A stretch of 14,988 nucleotides of DNA from Candidatus Jidaibacter sp. (GCA_021298045.1 JAJTHY010000010.1:1-14988); one strand, 5' to 3'; positions 6,860 through 14,942 are shown, counted from the stretch's first letter. Notes: a model not told the origin generated them from the letters alone. Program-made: numbers and translations.

Positions 6860-6888
6860 TTGGCGCCGGCATCAGAAAGTGCTATAGT
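6860..6888 (+). promoter_or_regulatory. Promoter of htpG
   Basis: TTGGCG (6860-6865) and TATAGT (6883-6888) are exactly 17 bases apart, with transcription expected near 6895 and a leader of about 29 bases. The -35 reads CTTGGCG, so it could also serve the heat-shock sigma factor RpoH, which prefers CTTG in alphaproteobacteria. That dual reading is inference. Confidence 0.55.
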
Positions 6889-6923
6889 CTATCACAAATT
6901 TTATTCTATATCAGGTGATACTT

Positions 6924-8774
6924 ATGGAAAAAAGAAAATTCGGTGCAGAGATTGGCAAAGTGCTAGATCTCATGATCAATGCGTTATATACTAATAAAGA
7001 TATTTTTCTTAGGGAGCTGGTCTCTAACGCCTCAGACGCTTGTGATAAGCTTAGGTATCTGAGCATAGAAAACCCTTCACTCATGCCAGCAGAGCATAAC
7101 CTAAAAATCTCTGTTCGCATTGATAAAGCTAGCCAAAGTCTTATCATATCAGACTCCGGCATAGGTATGAATGGTGATGACTTAATAGAAAGCTTAGGGG
7201 TAATAGCAAGCTCTGGCACGCAAAAATTTTTGAATGCCACTGCGCAAAACCCGCAAGCTGACATGAGCTTGATTGGGCAATTTGGTGTTGGATTTTACTC
7301 GGCATTTATGGTGGCAAATGAGGTCTCTGTAGTTTCTCGCAAAGCTGGAGAAGAAAAAGCTTATACTTGGGTATCCCAAGGCAAAGGCGAATTTGAAGTC
7401 GGTGAATTAGCAGGAGAGATACCTTCTATAGGAACTAGTATTACCCTTAAGATCAAGCCACAAGAAGAAAAGTATCTAGACAAATTTAATTTGCGGCACA
7501 TAATCGCGACGTATTCGGATCATATAGCTTTCCCAATTGAGCTAATTGATGAAGATGGAAATGCTGAGATTGTGAACAAGGCATCCGCTTTGTGGACTCG
7601 CCCTAAGAACGAGGTCAGTGAAGAACAGTATAATGAATTTTATCATCATGTGGCGCACAGTCCAGATAGCCCGTGGTTGAAAATACATAGTAAAGTTGAA
7701 GGCAATATAGAATACACTAGCTTACTATTTATCCCTTCGGTTAAACCATTTGATCTATTCCATCCAGATCGCAAAACAAGAATTAAGCTGTACATAAAAA
7801 GAGTTTTCATCACTGATGATACAGCAACTTTGGTTCCCCAATATCTAAGATTTTTACGTGGCGTGGTTGATTCAGAAGATCTGCCGCTTAACATCAGCCG
7901 AGAAACTATTCAACACAATCAAACTTTGGCGAAAATTCGCAAGTCAATCATTAAGAAAATCTTTAGTGAGCTTAAAACCAAAGCTAAAGATGCCCCCAAA
8001 GATTATGCTAAATTTTGGGGCAATTTTGGTGAAGTGCTGAAGGAAGGGTTATGTGAACACGCATTGGAAGAGAAAGAGTCGCTACTTGAGATATGCCGCT
8101 TTAATACATCTCATTCTGATGACCTAACTTCGCTGGATGAATATGTAGAGCGCATGGCCGAAGATCAAACGGCTATTTACTTCATTACAGGTGATGATCT
8201 ACAAAAACTGCGTTCTCATCCACGTTTAGAAGGCTTTGCAAAACGCGGGATAGAGGTGTTGCTTTTATCGGATTACGTAGATGATTTTTGGGTGAATGTA
8301 ATAAATCAGTATAAGGATAAGGAGCTTAAAAACATTAGCACTGCTGACATCAATTTAGATGAGATTAAAAAATTAGATACTAAAGATGAAGAGCATCCTT
8401 CTGCAAATATAGACACTGAAAAACTGATTGCATTTTTTAAGAGCACGCTAAAAGAAAACGTTAAAGACGTTAAGGTAACCTCTAAATTAGTTGATAGCCC
8501 TGCATGCTTAGCTTTACCAGAAGGGTATATGACCATGCGAATGGAAAAATTGTTGATTGAACAAAAGCAGCTTAAATCTGCTAGCAGCAAAATATTGGAA
8601 ATTAATCCAAACCACTTTTTGATGGAGAAGATTGATTCTCTATTAAAAGCAGCAAATGATGACAAAGCTTCTGATTTAGTATGGCTGTCCTACGATCAAG
8701 CTTGTATTTTGGAAGGTGAAAGGGTTAATGATCCTAAAGCCTTTATTGGTAGAGTAAATGCATTGCTGAAGTAA
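6924..8774 (+). CDS. htpG: Molecular chaperone HtpG (Hsp90)
   Basis: HtpG is a cytosolic ATP-dependent chaperone that works as a dimer with the DnaK system in folding and remodelling clients. The 616-residue length is usual (624 in E. coli). The N-terminal GHKL ATPase domain shows the catalytic Glu in LRELVSNASDA (about residue 31), DSGIGM (77-82), GVIASSGT (92-99) and the lid motif GQFGVGFYSAF (118-128). The middle domain shows LPLNISRETIQ with the gamma-phosphate-sensing Arg at about 326. A dimerisation domain with LEINPNHFLMEKI follows near the C-terminus. The ATG at 6924 is preferred over a GTG at 6915, because the AGGTG overlapping that GTG (6913-6917) is a ribosome site 6 bases before the ATG. 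It has its own promoter and is convergent with secA across a palindromic gap. Confidence 0.98.
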   Translation: MEKRKFGAEIGKVLDLMINALYTNKDIFLRELVSNASDACDKLRYLSIENPSLMPAEHNLKISVRIDKASQSLIISDSGIGMNGDDLIESLGVIASSGTQKFLNATAQNPQADMSLIGQFGVGFYSAFMVANEVSVVSRKAGEEKAYTWVSQGKGEFEVGELAGEIPSIGTSITLKIKPQEEKYLDKFNLRHIIATYSDHIAFPIELIDEDGNAEIVNKASALWTRPKNEVSEEQYNEFYHHVAHSPDSPWLKIHSKVEGNIEYTSLLFIPSVKPFDLFHPDRKTRIKLYIKRVFITDDTATLVPQYLRFLRGVVDSEDLPLNISRETIQHNQTLAKIRKSIIKKIFSELKTKAKDAPKDYAKFWGNFGEVLKEGLCEHALEEKESLLEICRFNTSHSDDLTSLDEYVERMAEDQTAIYFITGDDLQKLRSHPRLEGFAKRGIEVLLLSDYVDDFWVNVINQYKDKELKNISTADINLDEIKKLDTKDEEHPSANIDTEKLIAFFKSTLKENVKDVKVTSKLVDSPACLALPEGYMTMRMEKLLIEQKQLKSASSKILEINPNHFLMEKIDSLLKAANDDKASDLVWLSYDQACILEGERVNDPKAFIGRVNALLK

Positions 8775-8853
8775 TAATATCACGTATCTTGTCTTTCCGT
8801 CAAAAGAGCTGTAACGGTGATAATGTAAGGGCTTGAGGTATAAAATGATAGAA

Positions 8854-8902
8854 GAAATCCATAAGAAAATGCTATTATTTGCGCATAAAGCTTATGGATT
8901 TC
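8854..8902. repeat. 12-bp perfect stem hairpin
   Basis: GAAATCCATAAG (8854-8865) pairs perfectly with CTTATGGATTTC (8891-8902) across a 25-base loop that itself contains an ATGC/GCAT pair. Part of the palindromic element between htpG and secA; could add to termination of htpG transcripts. Confidence 0.5.
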
Positions 8903-8958
8903 GAGATAAATGCCATTAGATATTTATGCCGTTGAAGCATCAACATAGCTCTCAAGGA

Positions 8959-9040
8959 AAGCGCTGGCTGGGGGGGCAAAAAATTTGTATATGGTGGGTG
9001 CTACGCACCCACCATATACAAATTTTTTGAGCCAGCGCTT
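8959..9040. terminator. Giant hairpin, likely bidirectional terminator of htpG and secA
   Basis: An outer 11-bp stem (8959-8969 with 9030-9040, core GCGCTGGCT) and an inner perfect 25-bp stem (8977-9001 with 9005-9029) enclose the 3-base loop TAC. The only break is a run of seven G (8970-8976) bulged from the left arm. The inner stem has a GC-rich tip (GGTGGGTGC / GCACCCACC) flanked by A6 on one side and T6 on the other, so both strands read as a stem followed by a T-run. It lies between two convergent genes, where a shared terminator is expected. A second small hairpin with the same loop, ACTGAC-TAC-GTCAGT, follows at 9042-9056. Confidence 0.55.
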
Positions 9041-9151
9041 GACTGACTACGTCAGTGCGGTTCTATTGTTGAAATTTATTCAAAGGGCATTTATCTAAAT
9101 CCCTAGCATTTCATATCGCCCAGAGAAATTTTCAGACTTTTGACGGAGAGA

Positions 9152-11860
9152 CTAGCTATACAAGCTTCCGTGGCATTGCTTATATTTCTTGCCAGAGCCA
9201 CAAGGGCATGGTTCGTTTCTCGCAACTTTCCCCCATGTAGCTGGGTTAAGCGGGTCTCTATCCTCCGGCGCAACTATGCCACTGGTAGCACGCAATTTTG
9301 GAGTAGCTTCTGCATTTTCTAGAGCCGGATCTCTTCTAGTCTCAAAAGTATTTTTTGGTGCACTTAATTCTTTAATCTCACTAGTTATTTGTATGTGGAG
9401 AAATCTTTGCACAGAAAGGTTGGTAAACTCATCCATCATATGCTTAAACATATTGAATGCTTCCATTTTGTATTCATTAAGCGGATCTTTCTGAGCATAT
9501 GCCCTAAGGCCAATACCAGTACGCAAATGATCCAGCAAATACAAATGGTCTTTCCACAATGCATCCAGAGTCATTATAAACACATGCTTGAGCGCATCTT
9601 CAAAAATAGCTTTGCCGTAACTGTCTTGCTTGCTCCAAAATACTGAGTGGACAGCTTTGGTTAATATTTCTTGTATCTCAACTTCCGTTATTCCAGAAGT
9701 TGATCCAATTGCCTGTGCATCTAAATTAACCGCACAAAGATGATGAGCATCTTTTGCTAACCCTTCCAAGTTCCACTCTTCTGGCATTGATGAAGCTGGA
9801 ATGTGTGTGGCCACAATTTGTGAAATAACATCCTCAATCTGTTCAAAAGCAAAATCAGTTAGATCTTCGGTTGTCATTATGTAACGACGCTGCTCATAAA
9901 TAACTTTACGCTGCTCATTCATTACATCATCAAAGCGAAGTAAGTTTTTCCTAATCTCATAGTTTCGCGCTTCAACTTTTTGCTGAGCCTTTTCAATTGA
10001 TTTACTAATCCAGGGGTGAATTATTGACTCACCTTCCTTAAGACCTAATTTTGAAAGGAGGGATTTGATTTTATCGGAACCAAAAATCCTCATCAAATCA
10101 TCTTCCATAGACAAGTAGAATTTAGTTTTTCCAGGATCACCTTGACGCCCAGAGCGTCCACGCAATTGATTATCTATCCTACGAGACTCATGCCGCTCGG
10201 TTCCCAAAACATAAAAGCCCCCAGCTTGTAAAACCTTGCTTTTGTTTTCAGATACATCTGTCTCTATCTCTAATTTAATCTTTTCTATTTGAGCATTGGA
10301 AAGTTTAGAATTACCCATTCTCTCTTTGATCATCATCTCGGAATTGCCACCAAGCTTAATATCAGTGCCACGACCAGCCATATTGGTGGCAATGGTAACT
10401 GCCCCAAACCTACCAGCTTGCGATATAATCATTGCTTCTTGCTCATGGTATCTGGCATTTAAAACGTTGTGCTCTACCTTAGCTTTCTTCAGCATGGTGG
10501 ATAATAATTCAGATTTCTCAATGCTAGTTGTGCCCACAAGGATAGGTTGCCCAAGTGCATGCGCTGCTTGAATTTCTTTAAGAATTGCCGCGTATTTATT
10601 ACTTGCACTTAGGTAAATTTCATCATCAAAATCTTTACGCTTCACCTGCGTGTTTGTAGGGATTGATAATACTTCTAACTTATAAATATCATTGAACTCG
10701 TTAGCTTCTGTCATTGCTGTTCCAGTCATGCCAGATAGCTTTGGATACATGCGGAAGTAATTTTGAAATGTAATAGACGCTAAAGTTTGATTTTCATTTT
10801 GAATGGCAACATGCTCCTTAGCTTCTATAGCTTGGTGCAATCCTTCAGAGTATCTGCGGCCATCCATGATCCTACCAGTAAACTCATCTATAATCATTAT
10901 TTTGCCATCTTTGACTATGTAGTCTACGTCAATACTAAATAATTTATGCGCTCTTAAAGCTTGATTGATATGATGAACCACAGCCATGTTTTCCAAGTCA
11001 TAAAGGCTGCTTTCAGCGCTTATAATCTTAGCGCCCTTCAGCATTTGCTCAATCGATGTATGGCCAGTGTCTGTAAGCATACAGGTTTTTGCTTTTTCAT
11101 CTAATTCAAAGTCACTTTCCTGTAATTTAGGTATCACCTTATCTATTGCTACATATAGATCTGAATTATCATCTGTAGGTCCAGAAATTATAAGTGGAGT
11201 GCGCGCCTCGTCAATTAGGATGCTATCCACTTCATCAATAATCGCGTAATTGAAAGGCTTTTGCACAAACCTAGCAGGATCATATTTTAAATTATCCCTA
11301 AGATAATCAAATCCAAATTCATTGTTAGTTCCATAGGTAATATCACATTCATAAGCTGCTTTTCTATCCTGCTCTTCCAAGTCGTTTGTAATGCACCCCA
11401 CACTCAAGCCTAAGAACCTATGAATAGCCCCCATCCATTCGGAGTCTCTGGCGGCCAAATAATCATTTACTGTAACTACATGCACACCTTTGCCTTCCAG
11501 AGCATTGAGATAAGCGGGTAAACTAGAAACTAGTGTTTTCCCCTCTCCGGTTTTCATCTCCGCTATCATTCCTCTATGTAGAGCAATACCGCCCACTAAC
11601 TGCACATCAAAATGGCGCATGCCAAGCACACGTTTAGATGCCTCGCGCACAGTGGCGAATGCCTCAATCAGAAGGTCATCCAAAGCCTCTCTAGCAGCCA
11701 ACCTATTGCGAAATTCTTGAGTTTTGCCTGCAAGTTCAATATCTGACAGTTTTTCAAATTCAACCTCAAGGGCATTTATACTACTCACAATTGTTTGCAT
11801 AGAGCTTACAATTCGGTCGTTAGAGGAGCCAAAAATTTTACGAAGAGCTGCTTTTATCAT
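9152..11860 (-). CDS. secA: Preprotein translocase motor ATPase SecA
   Basis: SecA drives preproteins through the SecYEG channel at the inner membrane by ATP hydrolysis. The 902-residue protein is full length for an alphaproteobacterium. Visible motifs are Walker A MKTGEGKT (about residues 102-109), TYGTNNEFGFDYLRDN (about 175-190), Walker B-type IIDEVDSILIDEARTP (about 207-222), helicase motif GRGTDIKLGG, LRGRSGRQGDPG, and the C-terminal zinc and SecB-binding tail NEPCPCGSGKKYKQCHG with Cys885, Cys887, Cys896 and His897. The ATG start gives the usual SecA beginning (IFGSSNDR). Its ribosome site is weak (AAAGA about 8 bases upstream). aspC lies 67 bases upstream in the same direction, with no obvious terminator between, so the two may be co-transcribed. 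The stop codon abuts the inverted repeat of the downstream palindromic element. Confidence 0.98.
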   Translation of the reverse strand: MIKAALRKIFGSSNDRIVSSMQTIVSSINALEVEFEKLSDIELAGKTQEFRNRLAAREALDDLLIEAFATVREASKRVLGMRHFDVQLVGGIALHRGMIAEMKTGEGKTLVSSLPAYLNALEGKGVHVVTVNDYLAARDSEWMGAIHRFLGLSVGCITNDLEEQDRKAAYECDITYGTNNEFGFDYLRDNLKYDPARFVQKPFNYAIIDEVDSILIDEARTPLIISGPTDDNSDLYVAIDKVIPKLQESDFELDEKAKTCMLTDTGHTSIEQMLKGAKIISAESSLYDLENMAVVHHINQALRAHKLFSIDVDYIVKDGKIMIIDEFTGRIMDGRRYSEGLHQAIEAKEHVAIQNENQTLASITFQNYFRMYPKLSGMTGTAMTEANEFNDIYKLEVLSIPTNTQVKRKDFDDEIYLSASNKYAAILKEIQAAHALGQPILVGTTSIEKSELLSTMLKKAKVEHNVLNARYHEQEAMIISQAGRFGAVTIATNMAGRGTDIKLGGNSEMMIKERMGNSKLSNAQIEKIKLEIETDVSENKSKVLQAGGFYVLGTERHESRRIDNQLRGRSGRQGDPGKTKFYLSMEDDLMRIFGSDKIKSLLSKLGLKEGESIIHPWISKSIEKAQQKVEARNYEIRKNLLRFDDVMNEQRKVIYEQRRYIMTTEDLTDFAFEQIEDVISQIVATHIPASSMPEEWNLEGLAKDAHHLCAVNLDAQAIGSTSGITEVEIQEILTKAVHSVFWSKQDSYGKAIFEDALKHVFIMTLDALWKDHLYLLDHLRTGIGLRAYAQKDPLNEYKMEAFNMFKHMMDEFTNLSVQRFLHIQITSEIKELSAPKNTFETRRDPALENAEATPKLRATSGIVAPEDRDPLNPATWGKVARNEPCPCGSGKKYKQCHGSLYS

Positions 11861-11927
11861 CGACTAGATCTTTAAGTATTAACCATACACATTTATATAG
11901 GTTTTTTCTCATAATGCCACAGTTAAA

Positions 11928-13127
11928 TTAGCGTAAAGCAGCGCAGGCTTTAACTAAACGTTCACAGGCTTTTTGCAAATTCTCATCAGAAGTAGCATAA
12001 GATATCCTAAAATAATTCTCAGTCCCGAATGCAATACCTGGAACTACGGCAATTAATGCCTCCTCCAAAAGATAACTAGAGAAGTCTGTGCAGTTTTTTA
12101 TCTCTATTCCTTTTGGAGTTTTCTTGCCAACAACCCCTTTGCAGCTAGGGAACACATAAAAGGCGCCCTCAGGACTAGTGCAGGTTATGCCGGTTGATTC
12201 ATTTAGCCCGGCTACAACTAAATCTCTACGCCTTTTAAAGGTGGCATTATTTGCTGGTATAAAAGCTTGCGTACCATTTAAAGCTTCCACTGAAGCGGCC
12301 TGGCTTATTGAGCATGGATTAGAGGTGCTTTGCGACTGTATAACCGAAATAGCTTTGATTATATCTTTAGGCCCAGCTCCATAACCAATACGCCACCCAG
12401 TCATGGAATATGCTTTTGATACTCCGTTTAGAGTAAATGTGCGATCATATAGTTTTGGCTCTACTTGTGCTATTGTGAAGAATTTAAAATCATCGTAAAT
12501 TATATGCTCGTAAATATCATCCGTAAGCACCATTACATGTGGATGCCTTAGCAACACTTCTGCGAGAGCCTTGAGCTCCTCATAAGAGTAAGTGCTGCCA
12601 GTTGGGTTGCTAGGAGAATTAAGGATAAGCCATTTGGTTTTTGAAGTGATCGCAGCCTCTAATGCTGCCGGCTTAAGTTTAAAACCATCTTCTTCTTTGG
12701 TGGTTAAAACCACTGGAACGCCATCTGCAATGGCCACTATATCTACATATGAAACCCAGTAAGGAGCAGGGATAATAACTTCATCCCCATCATTCACAGT
12801 TGCATATAGAGCATTGAACAAAGTATGCTTGCCACCACTGCCAACAGTGATTTGACTAACATCATATTTCAAACCATTTTCGCGCTCAAACTTTGCAGCG
12901 ATAGCTTTTTTGAGAGCTGCGGTTCCGTCCACATTTGTATATTTAGTTTCGCCACGCTTTATTGCAGCACACGCCGCTTCTTTAATGTTATCAGGAGTGT
13001 CGAAATCTGGCTCGCCGGCCCCCAATCCGATTATATCCATACCTTGGGCCTTAAGCTCAGCCGCTTTACTTGTAACCGCAAGTGTTGGGGATGGTTTAAT
13101 TTTCTTAAGTCTTTCAGCAACTGTCAT
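11928..13127 (-). CDS. aspC: Aspartate aminotransferase (PLP-dependent, class I)
   Basis: This enzyme interconverts aspartate plus 2-oxoglutarate with oxaloacetate plus glutamate in the cytosol. It is a fold-type I PLP enzyme of the class Ib group, close to rickettsial AatA/AspC. Marks, numbered from the upstream GTG, are GAGEPDFDTP (about 37-46), PAPYWVSY (121-128), SPSNPTG with Asn at 175, TDDIYEHI with Asp204 and Tyr207, the PLP-binding Lys239 in NGVSKAYSMTGWRIGY, and the carboxylate-binding Arg375 in YFRISYATS. The ATG at 13127 is preferred over a GTG one codon earlier. AAGGG lies 4 bases before the ATG but would be almost touching the GTG. The product is then 399 residues. secA follows 67 bases downstream in the same direction. 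The gene ahead (13196-14803) ends about 68 bases upstream and is also on this strand. Confidence 0.96.
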   Translation of the reverse strand: MTVAERLKKIKPSPTLAVTSKAAELKAQGMDIIGLGAGEPDFDTPDNIKEAACAAIKRGETKYTNVDGTAALKKAIAAKFERENGLKYDVSQITVGSGGKHTLFNALYATVNDGDEVIIPAPYWVSYVDIVAIADGVPVVLTTKEEDGFKLKPAALEAAITSKTKWLILNSPSNPTGSTYSYEELKALAEVLLRHPHVMVLTDDIYEHIIYDDFKFFTIAQVEPKLYDRTFTLNGVSKAYSMTGWRIGYGAGPKDIIKAISVIQSQSTSNPCSISQAASVEALNGTQAFIPANNATFKRRRDLVVAGLNESTGITCTSPEGAFYVFPSCKGVVGKKTPKGIEIKNCTDFSSYLLEEALIAVVPGIAFGTENYFRISYATSDENLQKACERLVKACAALR

Positions 13128-13195
13128 CACGCCCTTAATATAAATTCAAAAATAACGATATCTTATTTATATCAAAGTGAAGGCAAGCTCAAGGG

Positions 13196-14803
13196 TTAAT
13201 AGCAAATTTCTCCTTCTCTTCTATTTCTACTTATATCATCTCTATGACTAAAGAGATATCCAGTAATCCCTCCTGTAATAATACATGTTGTTACGATGCA
13301 CACAGAGAGGGAAATATCTTTAGGCCAATTTGTTGTGTTGCGTAGCGTATACAGCGCTGTACATCCAACAAGAAAGCCAATTGTTGCGCCGTCTAGTATT
13401 GTTCTCTCTAACCTTTTTGCATTATCAGCCTCTATCTGTTTAAGCTCATCTCTTTCTCTTTCTATTTCTCTTTCTCTTTCAGCCTGTTCTCGCTCAAGTC
13501 TCTCTTTCTCATCTCTTTCTCTATCAGCTTGTTCTCGCTCAAGTCTCTCTTTCTCATCTCTTTCTCTTTCAGCTTGTTCTCGCTCAAGTCTCTCTTTCTC
13601 AACTCTTTCTCTTTCAGCTTGTTCTCGCTCAAGTCTCTCTTTCTCAAATCTTTCTCTTTCAGCTTTTTCTCGCTCAAGTCTCTCTTTCTCAAGCCATTCT
13701 TTTATTGTTTGTTGTAATTTTAGCTCAAACTTTTCCTGTCTGCCTTGCTCAATTAATTTTTTTAGCTCATCTTCGGTTCCATTTTTAACTGCGTGCTGGA
13801 TTTTGCCACTTATGCACTTAAGCTGAGAAAGTTGCTGTAAATTCACAGCAATCAGTGGCGTATTAGCATCCATTGCAGTAAATTGACATGGATTTCCAAA
13901 AAACCACTTACCATACTCCTCAGCTTTTGTATACCACTTCGCTTGAAAACTGCATAATTCGCCTGAGCTATCATTGAGTATGACGGTAAGAGACATATCA
14001 GGTTTATGGTTTAGGGCATGATTTTCATTAGTTTTTATCACTATAGGTGCTGGTATATAAGCTTCTTGCTTATATATGGCATAATGCTGATCTAATAAAG
14101 CCGAAAGTAAGTGGTAATTATTCGATAATAAGTACTCTTTAAAAGATCCGTAAAGCTGCTTCTCAAATATAAAACTATATACGTCTTCTTTAATTTCTTC
14201 TTCTTGCTTTAAATATCGTTGTAAACAATTCTTTAAATCTTCCTTTAAACTTGGCAAATTAAATCCTTCATCAAGAATATATACGGCATTAGCCATCTTA
14301 CTTTCAGCAAATGCCTTAATCATAATTGTGCGCATCACTGGCATTGGGACGGTAATCATATATTTTTTTTCATCAGGATACCGTGAAAGCATGATCTTAG
14401 CTGCAAAAGCATGTAGAGAATTTGCTAAATCTTTATGAGATGGTTTATTAGCAAATATCGCTGAGACGGAACGCGTAATTCCCATATGTCCCGTAAACGG
14501 AACGTCTTTAGAAGTTGTAATTGTAACTGCCATCTCAATATTATCATCATCTATTTTATTTGGGTCATCTATTTTTTCATATGACGCAAACGCAATCCAT
14601 ACTTCTGTATTAATCTCAGTATAAAAAGCTATGCCGTCATGAAAACCGCTAATTCCCGGATAGATATTATTAATTATGCTGCTATGACGGTTGTAAGTCG
14701 AATTGGCATATTCCCTGGCGAGATCACAATTTGCTCTACTTAGCTCCTGCGCATTAATAAATCTTTTCCATTTATCGGCATTTAATGTGGTTACTCTAAC
14801 CAT
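13196..14803 (-). CDS. Unrecognised coiled-coil membrane protein with 15-residue tandem repeats
   Basis: This 535-residue protein falls into three parts. Residues 1 to about 360 form a globular-looking region with many aromatic residues and no family that I recognise. Residues about 365-460 are an extremely charged coiled coil built from a 15-residue unit of the type ERLEREQAERERDEK, repeated about five times. Residues about 471-486 (ATIGFLVGCTALYTL) and 498-517 (SLSVCIVTTCIITGGITGYL) are two membrane segments joined by a short polar loop, followed by a basic tail ending REGEICY. There is no N-terminal signal peptide. A cytosolic head and coiled coil anchored by a C-terminal membrane hairpin is the natural reading. 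In an intracellular bacterium, a secreted protein that inserts into host membranes is also possible, but no secretion signal was identified. The ATG start has no ribosome site. A weak promoter (TTATGC, 17 bases, TATATC at 14837-14809) would start transcription almost at the ATG, suggesting a leaderless message. Confidence 0.85.
   Translation of the reverse strand: MVRVTTLNADKWKRFINAQELSRANCDLAREYANSTYNRHSSIINNIYPGISGFHDGIAFYTEINTEVWIAFASYEKIDDPNKIDDDNIEMAVTITTSKDVPFTGHMGITRSVSAIFANKPSHKDLANSLHAFAAKIMLSRYPDEKKYMITVPMPVMRTIMIKAFAESKMANAVYILDEGFNLPSLKEDLKNCLQRYLKQEEEIKEDVYSFIFEKQLYGSFKEYLLSNNYHLLSALLDQHYAIYKQEAYIPAPIVIKTNENHALNHKPDMSLTVILNDSSGELCSFQAKWYTKAEEYGKWFFGNPCQFTAMDANTPLIAVNLQQLSQLKCISGKIQHAVKNGTEDELKKLIEQGRQEKFELKLQQTIKEWLEKERLEREKAERERFEKERLEREQAERERVEKERLEREQAERERDEKERLEREQADRERDEKERLEREQAEREREIERERDELKQIEADNAKRLERTILDGATIGFLVGCTALYTLRNTTNWPKDISLSVCIVTTCIITGGITGYLFSHRDDISRNRREGEICY
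13485..13692 (-). repeat. 45-bp tandem repeat, about 4.6 units, in frame
   Basis: The word TGTTCTCGCTC (plus strand) begins at 13485, 13530, 13575 and 13620, with a variant TTTTCTCGCTC at 13665, an exact 45-base period. Units differ at only a few positions (for example ATC, AAC or AAA before TCTTTCTCT). A degenerate continuation (CTCTTTCTCTTTC) extends left to about 13450. The unit encodes 15 residues, so changes in copy number keep the frame. The plus strand shows the same stretch as a pyrimidine tract with open frames, which are shadows. Confidence 0.9.
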
Positions 14804-14860
14804 GTTTAGATATAGATCGGCACTTTGTTGCGCATAATATAATTCACTTATAAGGCAACC

Positions 14861-14892
14861 ATCTGATCACACTCCCCGACACGGAAGTTAAG
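14861..14892 (+). pseudogene. Short 5S rRNA-like fragment
   Basis: The segment with ATCTGATC, then CCCCGACACGGAAGTTAAG, resembles the conserved loop C and helix region of bacterial 5S rRNA (CCGAACACGGAAGTTAAG), with a 14-base exact stretch at 14879-14892 and one base missing before it. The flanks do not continue as 5S: the loop E and GATGGTAGT parts are absent. A 7-base complementary pair CTTTGTT (14823-14829) and AACAAAG (14924-14930) encloses 108 bases, near 5S size, but this may be chance. At best it is a relic or a recruited piece, not a working 5S gene. Confidence 0.3.
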
Positions 14893-14942
14893 GAATAGCT
14901 AATAAATAGAAGGATGGATTGAAAACAAAGGAGAATTGAGGT

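Larger units (their letters stand above)
8791..9152. repeat. Palindromic non-coding element bounded by 16-base inverted repeats
   Basis: GTCTTTCCGTCAAAAG (8791-8806) and CTTTTGACGGAGAGAC (9137-9152) are inverted copies with one mismatch. A second inverted pair is nested inside: GGATTT-CG-AGATAAATGCC (8896-8914) against GGCATTTATCTAAATCC (9086-9102), complete apart from a 2-base bulge. At the centre is a giant hairpin. The element occupies nearly all of the 377-base gap between the htpG stop and the secA stop, and its right end falls on the last base of the secA TAG. No convincing gene is inside. A 24-codon frame (8845-8919) with GAGG 6 bases upstream exists, but it is largely made of hairpin sequence. 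Confidence 0.55.

Noticed and set aside
6911..7264. 117-codon minus-strand frame over the start of htpG
   Set aside because: Shadow of the htpG ATPase domain, which is beyond doubt on the plus strand.
8306..8665. 119-codon minus-strand frame in the 3' part of htpG
   Set aside because: Shadow frame opposite conserved HtpG C-terminal coding sequence.
11880..11910. Hairpin AACCATA / TATAGGTT followed by T-run on the plus strand near secA
   Set aside because: No plus-strand gene leads into it, the stem is short with a bulge, and on the minus strand no T-run follows, so it is not a credible aspC terminator.
13485..13692. Regular 45-base repeat as a CRISPR array
   Set aside because: Units are directly joined with no unique spacers and lie in frame inside a gene.
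13296..13826. Open frame of 176 codons on the plus strand, rich in Ser and Leu
   Set aside because: It is the complement of the Glu/Arg coiled-coil repeat; the purine-rich repeat keeps all frames open. It has no ribosome site and no natural composition.
14823..14930. Complete 5S rRNA gene
   Set aside because: Only the loop C core is similar; the loop E and helix IV-V part is missing, so only a fragment can be claimed.
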